Shown here: piece after piece, positions 45,131 to 55,707 of the stretch
How positions within the stretch are numbered: position 1 is the first letter of the stretch
Layout of the letters: each line of letters starts with the position of its first letter
Origin: Gliomastix tumulicola
Lineage: Eukaryota > Ascomycota > Sordariomycetes > Hypocreales > Bionectriaceae
Length of the DNA stretch: 64,000 bases
Direction: 5' to 3'
Assembly (NCBI GenBank): GCA_001599755.1
Contig: BCHX01000001.1
Coordinates: 6,882,001 to 6,946,000, forward strand
Notes under the pieces: model-generated
What the model was told of the DNA's origin: nothing
Databases searched by the model: none
What the model saw: only the letters and a program-made list of their open reading frames with translations
Position numbers and translations under genes: made by a program

Positions 45131-47746
45131 ATGTCGTCCCAGGAAAGCCCGGAAGACGATGAACTCCGGCAGCTTCAAGCTGTCGAGAGCCGCATCATCT
45201 GCGATGAGTGCGATGGTACGATCGAGCTAGGGTCGTCGTTCTTTTCGTGTCCCGGCCACCGAGACCTGTTCGACATATGCCTATCTTGTGCGCAAAGCAA
45301 GCACGAGACGATTGCCGCCCAGCATGCCCGCCTGATGACCTGCTTTGTCGATGATCGCGATGGTCGGCGAACATTCATTCCAGGCCCCAGCTTTGATAAG
45401 TTCATCTCCATCATAACGACACTCGGCCAGACGCCGTCCGAGCAAGTTGAAATACCGGGCAAGCACCGTCCATTCATCCGTCGATGCAAACTCGACGGCG
45501 GCAAGCAAACCTTTCGTGTAGTCAATAACCCCGAGCCTTCAAGTACTGAGACGACGCCTATGGCAACAAGGAAGATTTCGAACGACTATTCCACTTACCA
45601 TCCTCTCGACAAAGAAAGGAAGGAGATCAGACTGCTTCTTCTACCTCCTGGACCACCAGATTCTCGCTTAATGGGGGTCACTGTCCCAGTGGCGTATCCG
45701 TGGGTCTCTCTCGGCCCGTTTGTGAGCCTTTCCTACACCTGGGGCTCAATGCAAGAAACCCGCAAGATATGGATAACGCATTTGCGTAAGCAAGACGAGA
45801 TGCAAGATGGATCGAACGAGTTTCAGGTTGCTGCGTTCCGTTGCACAGCCAACCTTGAAATGGCCCTGAGGGGAATCCGAAGGAGAGATGACAACGTTCT
45901 CATATGGGTTGATGCACTCTGTATCAACCAGGGCGACCCGGACGAACGCGCGTACCAAGTTGCGATGATGGCCGAGATGTACGGTCACGCTGCTCAAGTG
46001 CAGGTCTGGCTAGGCACCGGCCCAGCGGTTGTGTCAGGGGGCGTGTCCGTCGCTTCACTGGCCCGCGATGTCAATCAGATGAGGGAGCAAGAAGCCGGCT
46101 CAGAAAAGTACCACGAAGACCGAAGCTTCTACAGATCTTACGATTTCTTGGAACACATGGTGGGAGATCACGGCCCGGAATGCCATATGCCTCCTCGTTT
46201 GGCACCCGATGTGGTGTACCCAGGAATCGCTCGATTTTTCGAGAATCGTTGGTTCTCCCGTGTTTGGATACTGCAAGAAGTCTGGGCTGCGAAATCCATC
46301 AGAGTCGTCTGCGGCCACCGGCGGCTTTCCCTCTCGTGGGACGACATATTGCTGGCTAATTCTTACTTGTTCACCTACGGGCACGGATCTCCGTCTGGCA
46401 TCATGGGAAAGATCGATGTCAAGACCGCCGCAGACATGACCAAGCTTGCCCAGATCCAGTGGAATGTCCCGGGAAGCTCGCTTTGGGCGAACCTGGTGCG
46501 AACTCCGGGCGAGTTCATACGAATGCCAGCTTTGGAACTGGTTCGGGGTGTGTTTGACAGATGCCGGGCTACCGACCCAAGGGATTTGATCTTTGCGATA
46601 TTGGGAATGACCGCAGAGGCCTCCGAACTATCGGACTATCCTGCCCTGCTTCACCCGAGCTACACGAAGCCCCCCTGGCAGGTTCTCTCAGATTTTACTC
46701 GATGGCATGTCATGCGCTATAAGTCTTTGAATATCCTCGGCCCAGTGACGTACCGGAGGAGAGGCCAGATTGATTCTCTTGGCGGACAAGTCCCTTCATG
46801 GTCTTTGTCCCCGGAAGCTATCATGAACTGGAGCCCTGACGCCCTCTCGGCGCGACCTCCGTTCCAAGCAGATGCAAACATTCCTCTGGACACAACGCTG
46901 GTTGGCAATATAGCAGGAAATCGCTCGCTTGCCACTTTGGGATACGAGATAGATACCATTGCGTACGTGGACTGCGGCTTCATCTCGCCCAGGGCCAACG
47001 CAGACAGCACCGAGTTGAAAGACAAGATCCCCTACCCCTGGCATGGACACATCGACAAGAACATCATGGTCGAATCATGCGGTTTGGAGCGTCTGTGGCA
47101 GATGACGCGTGGTATCGAAAACGTCAAAAGCTGCACCGTACAAGAAGGTGGTGTTGGTGATGAATCGTGCGAATGCAAGAAGGCTCTGGACAGCATGCTG
47201 GATGCCGTGACAGGTGGGCGATGGTATGGGTGGATTCGTAGGGGGAATATCAAACCAGGCATGGATCGACGAGACCTGGAGTACAAGCTCGAGGACAGAT
47301 CATGGCTGTATACCTGGTTTGCCTCACACTGGGTGGCGACCACCGACGACCCAAGTATGGATGAGAACTTCTGCGAGAAGCTGAGAGAATTACTCCTGCC
47401 GCTGGTGGAAGCAAACTACAAAGAGGAGTTCCCTGTCGACGCCATGATGGAAGCCTCGAACGGGAAGGCAATATTCCGGACGGAATCGGGGGATTTGGGT
47501 CTTTGCCATCCTCATACGCAGGCCGGAGACCATGTTGTAATCCTCTTCGGCTGTCGCGTGCCGGTTGTCTTACGTCAAACACCATCAGAGAGCCCTCGCA
47601 ATGACACTGCACAGGCATCTGACACTTGTTCGTCGACGTCTTGGTGTCTCGTTGGAGAGTGCTACCTAAATGGGGTTATGGATGGGGAAGCAGTGAGAGA
47701 GAAGATCAAGTCCAACGTGCCAATGAGACAATTTTCAATCCTGTAA
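45131..47746 (+). CDS. HET-domain protein with N-terminal Cys/His cluster
   Basis: A single exon encodes 871 residues. Residues 24-53 have C-x2-C, a Cys at 40, His at 43 and C-x2-C at 50-53, like a ZZ-type zinc finger (which binds N-terminal or histone tails in other proteins). The HET domain follows: YHPLDKERKEIRLL (156-169), VSLSYTWG (198-205), IWVDALCINQ (258-267), VWLG and RWFSRVWILQEVW (~377-389). The long C-terminal half is typical for HET proteins of this size and has no clear domain. HET proteins trigger heterokaryon incompatibility and cell death in fungi. The ATG at 45131 follows an A-rich leader and is well placed. Confidence 0.9.
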   Translation: MSSQESPEDDELRQLQAVESRIICDECDGTIELGSSFFSCPGHRDLFDICLSCAQSKHETIAAQHARLMTCFVDDRDGRRTFIPGPSFDKFISIITTLGQTPSEQVEIPGKHRPFIRRCKLDGGKQTFRVVNNPEPSSTETTPMATRKISNDYSTYHPLDKERKEIRLLLLPPGPPDSRLMGVTVPVAYPWVSLGPFVSLSYTWGSMQETRKIWITHLRKQDEMQDGSNEFQVAAFRCTANLEMALRGIRRRDDNVLIWVDALCINQGDPDERAYQVAMMAEMYGHAAQVQVWLGTGPAVVSGGVSVASLARDVNQMREQEAGSEKYHEDRSFYRSYDFLEHMVGDHGPECHMPPRLAPDVVYPGIARFFENRWFSRVWILQEVWAAKSIRVVCGHRRLSLSWDDILLANSYLFTYGHGSPSGIMGKIDVKTAADMTKLAQIQWNVPGSSLWANLVRTPGEFIRMPALELVRGVFDRCRATDPRDLIFAILGMTAEASELSDYPALLHPSYTKPPWQVLSDFTRWHVMRYKSLNILGPVTYRRRGQIDSLGGQVPSWSLSPEAIMNWSPDALSARPPFQADANIPLDTTLVGNIAGNRSLATLGYEIDTIAYVDCGFISPRANADSTELKDKIPYPWHGHIDKNIMVESCGLERLWQMTRGIENVKSCTVQEGGVGDESCECKKALDSMLDAVTGGRWYGWIRRGNIKPGMDRRDLEYKLEDRSWLYTWFASHWVATTDDPSMDENFCEKLRELLLPLVEANYKEEFPVDAMMEASNGKAIFRTESGDLGLCHPHTQAGDHVVILFGCRVPVVLRQTPSESPRNDTAQASDTCSSTSWCLVGECYLNGVMDGEAVREKIKSNVPMRQFSIL

Positions 47747-47952
47747 CGGGATCGACCATTCACAATGTCCCAATTGTCGTCATGGTGTGGGCACTGCATG
47801 TGCTTGTCGAGAGTGCTCAGTGGAAGTGAAGGATAAGGCTAGGTAGGATTAGCACTTTTACCAAGCATGGACGAATTCAATGATATTTCTATCGTACTGC
47901 CTCCTCTAAGGCATTCTATTTAAATGTGACAGTCGTTGGATACTACGCATCA

Positions 47953-48993
47953 TCATTGACCATCCAACTCCTTAACTTCACCAGATTTCTCATGAAGAGC
48001 GTATCCTGATGCGCCTGTGTCAACCGACGCAAGGCTTCCAAGACCGGCTTGTTCCAATTCCTTGAAGACGTCGTCGCGCTCCGCCTCCTTGCATTGTACT
48101 TCTACGCCTCTGATCCGTAGAGAATGTACCAGCTCCCGCAGCACTTCGCTGTCCGGGAAGGATGGAAGGAAGCACAGCACCCGGGCTCTATCCTCGGCAA
48201 GCGGGTGAGGAAATGCGAGGCACGTAGAGGCATGGTCTCGCAAGCGCTTCGGGATCTTTGTTGAAATCTCGTCTGCGGACCCTGTCACAGACAGTGCCAG
48301 AAGCATACCACTTCCAGTCGAGTTCGCAGGCTGGCGCCAGAGGACGCCGCCGGTCGGGATCGGCTCAACTTTCTCTTTGAGCATGGGGGCCAGGATCTTG
48401 TCGGTGATTTCAGCTGTGGGAGTCCCCATGCGAATTGTGACTTGCTTGTTCATGAGACCGGGCGCAAGAACCTCTCCGTAAGCATCGAGGTAGTCTCGCG
48501 ATCCCGCATGTTCGTAGAACGACCTCTCATCGAGATACAGCTCCGTGAACTCCATCATAACAGGCTGCACCTTCATAGCTTCAGGTAGTGCTGTCATTCC
48601 CACCTCATCAACGAGTTTGGGGTCAATACCCCTTCGTCGGAGATCAGCTTCGACCGCGGGCCGAGGCACGCCGACCTTGATCTTCCTGATGGCGTCGAGG
48701 AGTTGTGGGTGCTGATTGATCGACTCAGGTGCCTCGGGGAGGAGATCGGCGTCCAGTGATGTGCGGCGGAAGAGGTATGTTGGCACGCAGGGTGTGTCGC
48801 GGTGAGTTGCAGAGGCGCAGCGCCGGAGGGCAGCGAGTACCGTGTCTGCGGCGGCGGCGCTTGGGGCCTCCCAGAACACATGGAGGAGGAAGGCTTGGTT
48901 GGGGCGATATTCTGTCTTTCCCTTGGGCTCGTTCAGGAGCCGCTGAAGGGTCATGGGCTGAGGGTCGCCGGGCTTCGCGTCGTCCGAGGCCAT
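47953..48993 (-). CDS. unrecognised protein, 346 residues
   Basis: A long clean frame with an ATG, strong coding character and no introns. I do not recognise the family. Visible points are a helix IKVGVPRPAVEADLRRRGID (about residues 109-128) that resembles the 'KhGVPxxAVxxKhxxxGhDP' motif of WASHC3/CCDC53-like proteins, a Tyr-rich stretch ELYLDERSFYEHAGSRDYLD, and a C-terminal half of alternating strands and helices. There is no signal peptide or membrane helix, so it is likely cytosolic. It converges on the HET gene, with ~200 bases between stops. Confidence 0.65.
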   Translation of the reverse strand: MASDDAKPGDPQPMTLQRLLNEPKGKTEYRPNQAFLLHVFWEAPSAAAADTVLAALRRCASATHRDTPCVPTYLFRRTSLDADLLPEAPESINQHPQLLDAIRKIKVGVPRPAVEADLRRRGIDPKLVDEVGMTALPEAMKVQPVMMEFTELYLDERSFYEHAGSRDYLDAYGEVLAPGLMNKQVTIRMGTPTAEITDKILAPMLKEKVEPIPTGGVLWRQPANSTGSGMLLALSVTGSADEISTKIPKRLRDHASTCLAFPHPLAEDRARVLCFLPSFPDSEVLRELVHSLRIRGVEVQCKEAERDDVFKELEQAGLGSLASVDTGASGYALHEKSGEVKELDGQ

Positions 48994-49976
48994 GGCGTGT
49001 TTTGCTCAAATGATTTGTGATGACCAAAGGAGGTGGCTGGCGTTCGTTGCAATTGCTCTTCTTGAATCTTTATAGCTAGATGCCGTCGATTTATAGAATA
49101 GAGGTTGATTTTGTCTGCCTGCTTGGCTTGTGTGCTTCATTGTTGCCTGAGGAGAATTGCGTGTCTTGGGCAACGAAATTACTGAGACGACACTAATGCA
49201 GGGCTAGCCCAACTTAGCCTCCAGGTAACAGTGCCTGAGGTCTTCTTATGGTAAGTATCCCGAGCCTTTATAACTTTGACTGAACAACTTGTCGTGAATC
49301 GTCATTTGTCAGTGTGCCCATGGCGCCGAAGCCTAATGGCGGAGTGGGAGTGGGAGTAAGAGCAGAGAAAGGCCTCGAAATATCCCATATTTATCATAGT
49401 GCGTTCTATCCAGGTACCCTCTGAAGCAACAAGGGACCTGTGCCACATACGTATGGTTTAGGATACAATACTATCATTGAATAGGATTCAGCCTACCTTT
49501 CAAGGTAGTTTAAACTCCTCGGACACACCTCCAGGTTGGCCTAGCCCTAAGCCGTCCCGATTCCCGCGCACCGTACCGGCGCTAAGTGGATGCCGTCCGG
49601 CCGGCCGGCTCTCGGAGCCGTTGCTCTACGATGGGGACTCTGTGCGGCAGCAACGGCACCTCCACTAGCCGGGAGGCCCCGCTGAAGAGTCTGTCAGGGT
49701 GGCGAGGGATCGGAAGAGGGTGACGGTGAATACGTAACGGGACGACGATGGAGGACGAAAATCTTGATCGGATCTTGACAGATGCAGCCGTGCCGGCCGG
49801 TGCCCGGTGTCGGACTGTTCCGGCGTCATGGAATTGGTTTAAATATCCCTTCTCCCGGACGTTAACTTTCCTGGGAAGACTTCCTTTAATTACCACTGAC
49901 TCACACGTTTCTTGACCTACCAGTCCAGTACAACCAACCATATATCAACCTCCCACAGAAACAAAAGACAGCCACC
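48994..49976. other. intergenic region
   Basis: Nearly 1 kb separates two divergent genes, with only short overlapping frames. The last 60 bases before 49977 are CA-rich, as in a leader. Confidence 0.4.
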
Positions 49977-50723
49977 ATGCGCTCCAAACACACCAGCCAG
50001 CCCGGCTACCTCTCCCAACACGTGGCAGTCGACTTCCTCCTCGAGCTCGAGCTCCTCACCCTCGCCCTCGCCACGGGCATCATGGACGCCACCAGCTTCC
50101 CGGACTACCACGTCTTCGCCTCCAACCAGACGGGCAACACGGCCCTCCTCGCCGTCGGCGCGCTCGGCATCGGCGGCGACCTCGTGAACCTGCCGAACGC
50201 GGGCGTGAGCCTCGGCTGCTTCGTCGGCGGCGGCATTCTCTTCGGGCAGCTGGGAAATATCGCGGGGCCACGGCGGCGGGCGTGGCTGCTTGCGTCCAAC
50301 TGGATGCAGACGGCGCTCGTCTTTGCGGCGACGGCGCTCCATCACTTCGGATCGAGGACGTCGTCGTCTGAGGCGCTCGGCGTCGTTGCTCTGCTTGCGT
50401 TTGCGTCGGGAGGACAGGTCGCACTCGCGCGGACGGTCGAAGTGCCCGAGATCACGACGGCCATGGTCACGTCGGCCTACATCGACGTCGCGGTGGGCAC
50501 GTGGCCGATCAAGTGGGACGACCGGCCGAGGAATAGGAGGATCTTGTTCATCCTGAATCTGTTGATCGGGAGCTTTATCGGCGCGGCGGCCTATCGGTAC
50601 GTCGGGGCGTCGCTGGCGTTTTTGCTGGCTGCACTGGTGAAGTTGGCTGTGTCGCTGGCGATGTTCTTCAACAAGGCGGCTCCGAGGGATGTGACGAAGC
50701 CTGGCTTTGAGCCCGAGGTGTGA
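49977..50723 (+). CDS. DUF1275 (YoaK-like) membrane protein
   Basis: A single exon encodes 248 residues. About six hydrophobic helices are visible, starting with FLLELELLTLALATGIMDAT. The DUF1275 hallmarks are GIMDATSFPDYHVFASNQTGNT (split here as GIMDATSFPDYHVFAS, residues ~34-49, then NQTGNT) and the mid-protein glycine-rich helix GCFVGGGILFGQL. The family is found in bacteria and fungi as integral membrane proteins of unknown transport function. The C-terminus is a short polar tail. GC content at third positions is very high in the 5' half, like the neighbouring exons. Confidence 0.88.
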   Translation: MRSKHTSQPGYLSQHVAVDFLLELELLTLALATGIMDATSFPDYHVFASNQTGNTALLAVGALGIGGDLVNLPNAGVSLGCFVGGGILFGQLGNIAGPRRRAWLLASNWMQTALVFAATALHHFGSRTSSSEALGVVALLAFASGGQVALARTVEVPEITTAMVTSAYIDVAVGTWPIKWDDRPRNRRILFILNLLIGSFIGAAAYRYVGASLAFLLAALVKLAVSLAMFFNKAAPRDVTKPGFEPEV

Positions 50724-51452
50724 GATTGGTCGTCTCAGGTCGTCCTAGAAATAATGCAGCGATGATATAGCATATGAATTAATACCCAAATACTTTCCGA
50801 TGCAACATTCGTGGCCTGTCAGCCGTCACCATGGGTATAAAGATTGTGGACCTCAGCAAGCGAGTTCATCATTTCCGCCATCCTAGCATCGGGCATTGAA
50901 AACCGGGACGAACGCACAGGGAAAGTCCAAATTACGACGAGGGTCGATTAGATGAAGAGTCGCAGAGGGCGGAGCAAATACATGCGACTCTTGAAAATAC
51001 TCACCTTCGATTTCTCCTGTTCTGAAGCACGCCTCGGGTCTCCCGTTTCGGCCACTGCAAGCGGGGGAGTGCCACTGGTTCGGTCGGCGTTTAGAGAAAA
51101 GTGTGCACTCTCTCTAAACCCGACACGCGCGCGCCCACGCCTCACACAGAGACTCACATCTCAACCAACCCAAGCCACGAGAAAACACGACTTCGGAGTC
51201 CGCATGACCAATATCAAAATGAAGTCCATTCCATTCCAAATCAGACCGAGATTCGAGGGCGAAAGAGGGGGCTCACCTGTCAAAAAGGACGATCCCCTAC
51301 GACGCTCGCCGATCGCCCACGAACTCCCTCCATTCCACTCCGAAAGTCCGAAGTAGCAGCCCCCCCCCAACACCGGTGCCGACGTGCTAAAATCCCCCCG
51401 AACCGACCGTCAGCAGTAAGCCACTCCGTAATCATCCAGCGAGAAGCGCCCA

Positions 51453-51491
51453 GAACGCTCGCTCGCTCGCTCGTTCGCTCAGCGAGCGTTC
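51453..51491. repeat. GCTC-rich inverted repeat
   Basis: An 11-base arm (GAACGCTCGCT, 51453-51463) is matched by its reverse complement AGCGAGCGTTC at 51481-51491, with a 17-base loop of further GCTC units between them. It could form a hairpin. Confidence 0.65.
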
Positions 51492-51985
51492 GGCCACCGG
51501 ATTTTGGGGGCCGGCGTTACTCTGTCCCCTCCCCCCCAAGAGGCACCGGCCTCTGCAGGAGTACTTTGCAGGAAGAGAAACGGCGCTAGCTGAACTGCCC
51601 GGAGAACGATACCGTATCTTCGGTGGCTTTAACGCCCTCCATTACTTCCCTCGCGGGGGAAATGCTGCACGAAAACCTGCACCTTTAACTCCCGCCCGCG
51701 CCGCCCGGCGTTAGCACTTCTGCCCACCCACCAGAATCTTCCTAAGTCCGCGCTGATGCATACGGGGGTTTATTACGAGGGGAGGCGCGCATCCAAATAC
51801 AAAATAAACGGTTTCCCCGTGGTTCTCCTCGGCTTGGCATGTTGGTTATCGATTTATGTTTCACAGATGCATTCTTCTTAAAGATGTGAGTGTCCCTCGA
51901 GGATGACGTTTACAATGAAGGATTTTAAACAAGCTCAAGACGAAAGGAGGATGAAGTACCCTTGAGAGGCCACAAGCACAAAAAA

Positions 51986-51987
<2 letters not shown>

Positions 51988-52018
<31 letters not shown>
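51988..52018 (+). repeat. (AC)n microsatellite
   Basis: A perfect AC dinucleotide tract of about 31 bases lies ~120 bases before the ATG of the Zn(II)2Cys6 gene. It is likely polymorphic between strains. Confidence 0.9.
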
Positions 52019-52021
<3 letters not shown>

Positions 52022-52136
52022 GCCCCGGACTCTAGCAGCTTACCGACTTGCCGAGTGCCGAAACCGGCCCCGATCGGATCACCAGTTTCTTCTGAAGCAG
52101 CAGTTCAGCCACACATACGCCCACGCAGGGACAACG

Positions 52137-52976
52137 ATGAAATCCAGCATCGGCTCGACGACAGGTCGCAGCGACATCTCCAACCGTCTGAAGAAGAGGA
52201 ACCGAAAGCCGCCGGCATGCGCGCCCTGCCGAGCGAGAAAGTACGCCTCCTCCTTTCCCAGCATAACGGTCACCCCCTTGTTGGATGTTCCCCCACTAAC
52301 ATGCATGCTGTTCACTAGACTCCGCTGCGATCGCACACTCCCGTCCTGCAGCAACTGTCTGTCCCGTCCCGACGTCGAGCACTGCGACTACTCTAACCCT
52401 CGTCACGGCCGCTGCGGCGGGAGGAGGTCCTGCAGGAGTGAGATGGCCACGGCTCCCGCCCCGGCTGCCGGTCCTGCACATCCACCCACGCCCCCGGAAC
52501 TACCCGACGCCGCCGAAGAAGGAGAAGAAGATGAGGAGGATGGCGGATCACAAGATGCGGGTGGTGAGGAGAGGAGTGAGCGGGCGTCCGAGAAGACGAT
52601 GCGGGAGAAGCTCGAGCGGCTGGAGCGCATGATCGCCAGCCTCATGGAGAGCAAGGCCTGCCACAAGCAAGCCGGCTCCGGCTCGTGCTCCGGGAAGAAG
52701 CTGCAGAAGGAGAGACAGCCCTCCGACGACGGCGTCAAGTCGCTGGCTGCCAGCACGAGCACCATGCAGCGGTTGTTGGGTCCCCGCGAGGGGGAGTCGA
52801 TGTGGTCGACGCTGCTGAATGAGGTGAGTTGCCTGGGAAGCCCATGACTATTTTCTGACGGGGCGCTAATGAGAAGCTTGATTTAGAAGATTCAGAGGTG
52901 GCAGCAGGGGCTAAGCCGACACCAGAGCGCTAGCCCTGCCTCGGCGTCGATGGCAGATCTCCAGGAGAAGACCTGA
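52137..52976 (+). CDS. short Zn(II)2Cys6 transcription factor
   Basis: Three exons (52137-52240, 52319-52823, 52887-52976) give 232 residues. The first intron splits the binuclear cluster: CAPCRARK is joined to LRCDRTLPSCSNCLSRPDVE and a final HC, giving C-x2-C-x6-C-x5-C-x2-C-x8-C. A Pro/Ala and Glu-rich linker and a coiled coil (MREKLERLERMIASLMES), probably for dimerisation, follow. The protein then ends soon after; the large 'fungal_trans' middle homology region of most such factors is absent. Either it is a genuinely short factor or the 3' part has been lost. A basic cluster (RLKKRNRK) before the first Cys may serve nuclear import. Confidence 0.78.
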
Positions 52977-53626
52977 GGGACTCTGACTAGTGGATGTTAC
53001 GTCCATCCTTGCAAGAAGCCCGTGTGTTGGGGCGTGAGGTGAGACCGCCGTTGGGTATTGGCAGTTTATGACATTCACTATAACTTGGCGGCAGGCAAGA
53101 CAGCAAGCAGGACCCCGGTTCTTGGGCACGGAAACCGAGGACACAGTACCCAGTCGTGATGTACAATGTCGTCCGGGCGCCGAGAGGAACAACTGAGGTT
53201 TATACTGCGAGCCTCGACAGTGCAGCTATCAGGACCTCTCGGCCCAACGAGGCTTGGGTACGCAGCCTACCACACGTGTGCCTGGTCAACCTCGGCTGCA
53301 CTGAAGCCACCTCACCAGGAGATACGACAAAGGCCACGTTCAAGAGTGAGACTGGGCGAGCAGTGCACGTCGCCGACACACGAACCTACCAGAATAACAT
53401 CTATCTACAAGCGCGCCGCCCTCTGGGCGTAATAGCACGCTACAGCGCAAGATACCTACTTACTTACCGGTACTACACAACCAGTAACAAGACTGGCCCT
53501 TAACGACCGCCATGACCTGCACATAGACACAGCATCCCATGTACACAGAAAGACAGAATCAATATATATCTCATTATTCTCATAACGCATAGCCACGTGC
53601 TTAATCCAGAGCCTGTTACTTCACCC
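52977..53626. other. intergenic region
   Basis: The fungal_trans region that might be expected after a Zn(II)2Cys6 gene was looked for on the + strand and not found. Frames at 53156-53503 have no recognisable family. Confidence 0.4.
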
Positions 53627-54928
53627 CTAACGCTTCAGATGCTGCAGATTCACCGGCGTAATCGCATCCTCCCCGTCCAGCACCCGCATGATATTCCGCA
53701 TGCTCAGCTCCTCAAACCCCTTGTGCGTCTCGACCGTCCCGCCCGCATTGTGGCACGTCACCATCGCTTTGCCCTGCCGCGCCATCTCCCTCAGCTCCGG
53801 GTGCACGCGCGGCTCGTCGTGGTGCACGTCCAGCGCGGCGGACGACAGGACACCCGATCGGAGGGCATCGGCCACGGCGCCGTCGTCGACGAGGCTGCCG
53901 CGGGCGATGTTGACGAAGCGGCCGCCACCGCCGGGACGGAACCACGAGAGCTGCTCGGCGCCGATGAGGATGCCTGTTGCGGAGGAGCTGGGTGGCACGG
54001 CGGGTGTGCAGAGCACCACACAGTCGGCTGTCTGGATGAGGCTCTTGAGCGAGTCGTGGCGCGTGGCGTCGCCGAGAGAGGCCTCGATCTCGGGGGAGAT
54101 GGTCGCGACGTCGTAGTAGTGAATCTGCATCCCGAAGCCAAAGTGGCACCGCGTCGCGATCTGCCGCCCGATATTCCCCAGCCCGATGAGCCCGAGCACA
54201 TGACCCCGTAGATTATGCGACTGCGCCGTCGCGTCCCTGTGGCAAGCCGAGAAGTCGTTCTCGTCCCCGGACACGGCGGCCGACATGCACCACGGCAGCT
54301 GCCGGAACGTCGAGATGACCATGGCGACCGCGAAATCCGCCACGGCCTCGGCAGCGGCTAAGCCAGAGTTGCAGTACACGATGCCGCGCTGGCCCAGCAG
54401 CTTCGTGTCCGCCCAGTCGAAGCCGGCGCCCGCGCTCGCGAAAACGCGCACCGTCTCGGGCAGCAGGTCGATGAGCTCCTGGTCCCAGCTGCCCATCTCG
54501 CCGCCCGTGCCCCAGAAGGGGCGGAAGATGGCGTGGAAGTCGCCCCATCGGCGCTCGCGCAGCGCCCTGATGAATTCCCCGCGCTCGCGCTCCTCGGCCG
54601 ACGGGCGCACGACGTCGCACTGCGCGACGAGCGCGAGGTACGTGTCCGGGTTGTACCGCACGGGGTCTCCAATATGCAGCACACGCGGCTTCGTCGTCGT
54701 TTTGGTGGTGGTGGTGGAAGTATCCGTGTCCGCGACGGAGATGAAGGACGACAGCGACGACGAGGTCACATGGCCGTGGCGCGCGGGAGACAGCGGGGAC
54801 GTCGGGCTGGAGATGTGCGAGGGGAAGAGGGGGATGACGGGCGCGTTCGGATGCTGGTGCTGCTGGTGCACTGGTGATGCCGAGCGCGGCGTCGAGGCGG
54901 GGATGGGCGTGTTGGTTGGCTCGGCCAT
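53627..54928 (-). CDS. D-isomer-specific 2-hydroxyacid dehydrogenase
   Basis: A single exon encodes 433 residues from the ATG at 54928. A ~75-residue Ser/Thr/Pro/His-rich N-terminal extension precedes the catalytic domain, which begins at KPRVLHIGDPVRYN. The Rossmann motif is GLIGLGNIGR. Catalytic residues fit the family: Arg in NIARGSLVDD, Glu in HHDEPRVHPELRE and His in CHNAGGTVETH. Such NAD(P)H enzymes reduce 2-oxoacids to D-2-hydroxyacids (glyoxylate/hydroxypyruvate reductase-like). The disordered extension is unusual in length; an internal start closer to the domain cannot be excluded. Confidence 0.88.
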   Translation of the reverse strand: MAEPTNTPIPASTPRSASPVHQQHQHPNAPVIPLFPSHISSPTSPLSPARHGHVTSSSLSSFISVADTDTSTTTTKTTTKPRVLHIGDPVRYNPDTYLALVAQCDVVRPSAEERERGEFIRALRERRWGDFHAIFRPFWGTGGEMGSWDQELIDLLPETVRVFASAGAGFDWADTKLLGQRGIVYCNSGLAAAEAVADFAVAMVISTFRQLPWCMSAAVSGDENDFSACHRDATAQSHNLRGHVLGLIGLGNIGRQIATRCHFGFGMQIHYYDVATISPEIEASLGDATRHDSLKSLIQTADCVVLCTPAVPPSSSATGILIGAEQLSWFRPGGGGRFVNIARGSLVDDGAVADALRSGVLSSAALDVHHDEPRVHPELREMARQGKAMVTCHNAGGTVETHKGFEELSMRNIMRVLDGEDAITPVNLQHLKR

Positions 54929-55707
54929 TGTTGATATGGTCCTTCTCGCAGATTCAGGGAGACAGCCGGTGCAGCAGGAAGTCAGTGACGACAAGACGAC
55001 GATGCATCAGCTGAGTTAGTACGTAGTGAGTGAGCGGTGACTTCAATAAAGCGGTGGGAGCATGAAATGAAAATCAGCCGTCGCCACCACGATCTATGGA
55101 TCACTGCACAAGCACAGCACAGCAAACCAGAGCATTAACAGTCACGATATTAAAATAGCAAGCCCCAAACCCGAACCGGGCAGTCAAATCCACTGTTGGG
55201 TTTACCGTCTTCTCATCGAGTCGCTGCCCAAGACTGACCGTCCAGCAACCCCTCACCTTCTCCATCCTCTACCAAAAAAGGCCACTCCACCACGCCTGAA
55301 TTCCCACCAGTCCGAGTCGGCCCAAAGATAAGGTCACTTTTTCTCATCGGTCGCGCCCTGGTTAATCCCGTTGAGCCTCCGGGTCCAGGGTCTAGATTAG
55401 AGTTGTCCCTGTCTTGGTCCCCCTGTGCAGTGCGGTGTGCCGCCCTCCCCCCCCTCCTTCAATGCAACTGCAACCATGACACTGCAGCTTCATCGAGAGG
55501 AGAATCCCTGTCGGTTGCGTTCCATGTGTAAGCCGGAGAGCCAGTAGAGCGTCACACGCCGAGGGATGCAACCCTGCCCAGATCGAGGGTCGCACCAGAC
55601 GACGTCAGAGGGGTCCTGCAGGCCTGACATGGGCGCCGCTGAGTGGTCAATCGAGGGGAACCGGTCAACGACGCCGACAGGTGACACATCATATTAATGG
55701 ACGCGGC
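54929..55707. other. intergenic region
   Basis: This holds the promoter side of the dehydrogenase and the 3' flank of the amidase-like gene. A C-run lies near 55447-55454. No gene was seen. Confidence 0.4.

Larger units (their letters stand above)
50724..52136. other. intergenic region with simple repeats
   Basis: No gene is supported in 1.4 kb. It holds an inverted repeat with GCTC units near 51453-51491, a C-run at 51361-51367 and an (AC)n tract near 52000, listed separately. Confidence 0.45.
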
